From: Actinomycetes bacterium
GTDB lineage: Bacteria > Actinomycetota > Actinomycetes > Mycobacteriales > Micromonosporaceae
Assembly: GCA_023402505.1 (NCBI GenBank)
Contig: JAEYGD010000172.1
Coordinates: forward strand, 1-15,376
Length of the DNA: 15,376 bases
Reading direction: 5' to 3'
The first letter of the stretch is position 1, and the number at the start of each line of letters is the position of its first letter. This document shows, piece by piece, positions 13,521 through 15,376 of the stretch. Both the position numbers and the translations under genes were made by a program. The notes below the pieces were generated by a model that did not search any database, was not told the origin of the DNA, and saw nothing but the letters and a program-made list of their open reading frames with translations.

Positions 13521-14723
13521 TCACCAGTTCGCCTGGGCCGGCGGTCTCGGCAGCGGCACGTCCGGTGGGCGGAGGACGTACGCGACGCCGCCGCTGCCGG
13601 CCTGCCAGGCACGCGCGAAGGCGTCCCGCGCGACCGTCCGCCGGACCCCGTCGTCGTCCGGGGCGTACGGGTCGTTGAGCACCGGTTCGCCCTCGGCGGT
13701 GAACCCGACCAGCACCACCAGGTGCCCGGCCGTGTCGTAGTCCAGCCCGGGCACCTCGCCGGACCGGAACGCGGCCGACACGATCAGCGGGATGCCGGCG
13801 GCCACGAAGGCCTCCGCCTCGGTCAGCGACCGGAGCCGGGTGACGAACGCGTCCAACCCGTGGAGGCCGGCGTACGCGGTGTTGAACGGCCAGTTCCCGG
13901 CGCCCGCGAACGCGTGGTCGTAGCAGTGCCGTACGGCGTGCACGACGACGGGGCGCGGACCGGGCGGGTCGACCCACGCGTAGTGCTCCGGCGCGGGCTC
14001 GGCACCCCAGTACGCGAGCACCATCGACGTGCAGGTGGGACTGCACCAGGAGTCCCCGCCGCCGGCCCACTGCGGGTGCGCCCCGGCGTGGCGGCGCTGC
14101 GAGTACCGGGGGACGTCGAGGACGGTGCCCCAGGCCGCGCCGCCGGCGGCGGTCCGGTCCGGGCCGGGTCCGGCCACGCCGCCGTCGGCGGTCCGGTCCG
14201 GGCCGGAGGCGACCGCACCGACGGTACGCAGCACCGGAGTCTCGGCCGAGTCCGCCGGCCGGAGCAGGGTGACCCGGACCTGCCAGCCGGTCGCCCGGGT
14301 GGCCAGCACCAGCGTGTCCGTGTCCACCGCGCCCGCGGCGTCCCGTTGCCGCGGGACCGAGGTGCGCCGTACGGCGTGGTCGTGGCCCGCCCACTCGGCC
14401 AGCGCGTACCAGCCGGTGACCGGGGCGTCGTCGTGCCAGCCCCGCAGCTCGACCCGCAGCCAGCTGTCACCCGGGGTGTCCGCCGTCCAGGACGGCACCA
14501 CCTCGCGGACCGGGAACCCCGCCGGCACCGGCGGTGCGGTCCAGCTTCCGGCCGCGTACCGCCGGACGAGGCCGTCCGGGTGGCGGTGCGTGACCTGGTC
14601 GACGGGGTCGGCCAGCACCAGACCCCGGTCGTTCCCACGCAACCCCCGGGAGCCGCCGAGGCGCAGGTCGGCCGGGAACCGGAAGCCCCGGTAGGCGATG
14701 TCCCGCCCTGCCCCGCCGGTCAT
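13521..14723 (-). CDS. C39-like cysteine peptidase family protein
   Basis: The product is 400 residues. The C-terminal half carries the signature of the papain-like C39 (Peptidase_C39_2) fold. DVPRYSQ contains the oxyanion Gln209, and DSWCSPTCTSMVLAYW contains the likely nucleophile Cys227. GHLVVLVGF provides His334, and LNDPY provides Asn350/Asp351. All active-site positions are present, so it is probably an active peptidase or acyl-transfer enzyme. The N-terminal half (about 1-170) looks beta-rich and may bind a substrate. A Gly/Pro/Asp linker (173-199) contains a duplicated 13-residue unit. No signal peptide or membrane segment is visible, which is unusual because many actinobacterial relatives are exported. 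The start at ATG 14723 has only a weak GGTGG upstream; an in-frame start up to 35 residues earlier is possible. It diverges from the response regulator at 14864. Confidence 0.8.
   Translation of the reverse strand: MTGGAGRDIAYRGFRFPADLRLGGSRGLRGNDRGLVLADPVDQVTHRHPDGLVRRYAAGSWTAPPVPAGFPVREVVPSWTADTPGDSWLRVELRGWHDDAPVTGWYALAEWAGHDHAVRRTSVPRQRDAAGAVDTDTLVLATRATGWQVRVTLLRPADSAETPVLRTVGAVASGPDRTADGGVAGPGPDRTAAGGAAWGTVLDVPRYSQRRHAGAHPQWAGGGDSWCSPTCTSMVLAYWGAEPAPEHYAWVDPPGPRPVVVHAVRHCYDHAFAGAGNWPFNTAYAGLHGLDAFVTRLRSLTEAEAFVAAGIPLIVSAAFRSGEVPGLDYDTAGHLVVLVGFTAEGEPVLNDPYAPDDDGVRRTVARDAFARAWQAGSGGVAYVLRPPDVPLPRPPAQANW
14138..14206. repeat. Two-copy 39-base tandem repeat in the peptidase linker
   Basis: A 30-base unit at 14138-14167 recurs at 14177-14206 with one mismatch, a 39-base period. 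It encodes two GPDRTA-x-GG units in the linker between the N-terminal and peptidase halves. The period is a multiple of three, so copy number could change without breaking the frame. Confidence 0.75.
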
Positions 14724-14761
14724 GGCCGCACCACCCGCCTGGTCTGTCGAATACTGCCGGA

Positions 14762-14791
14762 AGCATCGCGTACCACGAAGGTTTTCTGCAA
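14762..14791 (-). promoter_or_regulatory. Candidate promoter of the peptidase gene
   Basis: On the minus strand TTGCAG (14786-14791), an 18-base spacer and GATGCT (14762-14767) resemble a sigma-70-type promoter about 40 bases before the ATG at 14723. The match is moderate. It lies in the 140-base divergent region shared with the response regulator. Confidence 0.35.
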
Positions 14792-14828
14792 CCGCGACCG
14801 GCGCGGACCCGGGTTTGGCGACCCGCAC

Positions 14829-14834
14829 TAGGTT
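14829..14834 (+). promoter_or_regulatory. -10 element of the response regulator gene
   Basis: TAGGTT fits TANNNT and lies 29 bases before the ATG at 14864. No -35 match is seen. The strong ribosome binding site GAGGAGG (14852-14858) follows, 5 bases before the ATG, so this transcript has a short leader unlike the leaderless genes in the window. Confidence 0.45.
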
Positions 14835-14863
14835 GTCGGGAGGTCGGGTGCGAGGAGGCCGGG

Positions 14864-15376
14864 ATGCGGGTACTGGTGGTCGAGGACGAGCATAATCTCG
14901 CCGACGCGATCGCTCGGGGGTTGCGCAAGCGGGGCATGGCGGTGGACGTCGCGTACGACGGCGACAGCGGCCACGAGATGGCCTTCGTCACCCGGTACGA
15001 CGTGGTCGTGCTCGACCGTGACCTGCCGGGCGTGCACGGTGACCAGATCTGCGCCGAACTCGCCGCCTCGGGCGCGCTGACCCGGGTGCTGATGCTGACC
15101 GCGAGCGGGACGGTGGCCGACCGGGTCGAGGGGCTGCAACTCGGCGCCGACGACTACCTGCCCAAGCCGTTCGCCTTCGACGAACTGGTCGCCCGGGTGC
15201 AGGCGTTGGGCCGGCGCGCCACCCCGGCCGCGCCGCCGGTGCTGGAGGTGGCCGACCTGGTGCTCGACCCGGCCCGGCGCACGGCCACCCGCGGCGGCGC
15301 GCCGGTCGACCTGACCAACAAGGAGTTCGGCGTCCTCTGCGAGCTGGTCAAGGCGCGCGGCGCGGTGGTCTCCAGC
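14864..15376 (+). CDS. OmpR/PhoB-family response regulator (3' end missing)
   Basis: The first 171 residues of a two-component DNA-binding regulator are present. The receiver domain has the acidic pocket E7/D8, the phosphoacceptor Asp51 (in VVVLDRDLPG), Thr79 (LMLTA) and Lys101 (LPKPF), all expected positions for an active receiver. After a short Ala/Pro linker the winged-helix DNA-binding domain begins at about residue 120 (LVLDPARRTATRGG, LTNKEFGVL). The window ends inside it, roughly 50 residues short of the usual 220-230. The ATG is fixed by GAGGAGG 5 bases upstream and by the canonical MRVLVVEDE start. A sensor histidine kinase is expected just downstream but lies outside the window. The target genes cannot be told from the sequence; the divergent peptidase gene is a candidate by position only. 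Confidence 0.95.
   Translation, partial: MRVLVVEDEHNLADAIARGLRKRGMAVDVAYDGDSGHEMAFVTRYDVVVLDRDLPGVHGDQICAELAASGALTRVLMLTASGTVADRVEGLQLGADDYLPKPFAFDELVARVQALGRRATPAAPPVLEVADLVLDPARRTATRGGAPVDLTNKEFGVLCELVKARGAVVSS

Noticed and set aside
1..15376. CRISPR arrays, tRNA genes, insertion sequences or att sites.
   Set aside because: I saw no regularly spaced repeats, no tRNA-like cloverleaf, no transposase motif and no flanking direct repeats.

Overview
The window comes from a very high-G+C actinobacterium. Almost every codon third position is G or C, GTG starts are common, and several genes look leaderless, with a TANNNT -10 hexamer 8-9 bases before the start codon. The style fits Micromonosporaceae (Micromonospora or a relative), but this is inferred from codon and promoter style and gene families, not from a database match. 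No tRNA, rRNA, CRISPR array, insertion sequence or phage gene is visible, so this looks like chromosomal backbone plus a lineage-specific block.

Layout. (1) 124-2073 (+): dxs, the first enzyme of the MEP isoprenoid pathway, followed by a strong hairpin at 2088-2121. (2) 2193-3389 (-): a lipoprotein of unknown function, convergent with dxs. (3) 3532-9207: three paralogous polytopic membrane proteins with GT-C-like architecture. Two run on + and overlap by one base (TGATG). The third is on - and converges on them. The whole 25-base gap between genes two and three is a single perfect hairpin. (4) 9409-13518 (+): three tandem paralogs of a single-pass membrane protein with a PQQ-type beta-propeller-like exterior. 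Each has its own putative -10 element and ribosome binding site. All share an N-terminal IDLGEL tag, an almost identical YGLDRLDRRWQ block and six cysteines at matching positions. (5) 13521-14723 (-): a C39-like cysteine peptidase without a visible signal peptide, ending two bases from the last propeller gene. (6) 14864-15376 (+): an OmpR-family response regulator, divergent from the peptidase and cut by the window edge.

How they may work together. dxs and the response regulator are recognisable housekeeping and regulatory genes. The middle 10 kb is an envelope-focused island of two independent three-member gene families plus a lipoprotein. The membrane family could handle a lipid-linked sugar or a cell-wall polymer, and the propeller family could be extracytoplasmic scaffolds or sensors with a short cytoplasmic tag. 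A functional link between the two families is only a hypothesis from adjacency. The most unusual signals are the paired triplications, the conserved IDLGEL tag with invariant cysteines, the repeated promoter-like core ahead of each propeller gene, and palindromes in two promoter regions (3505-3518 and 9302-9331).
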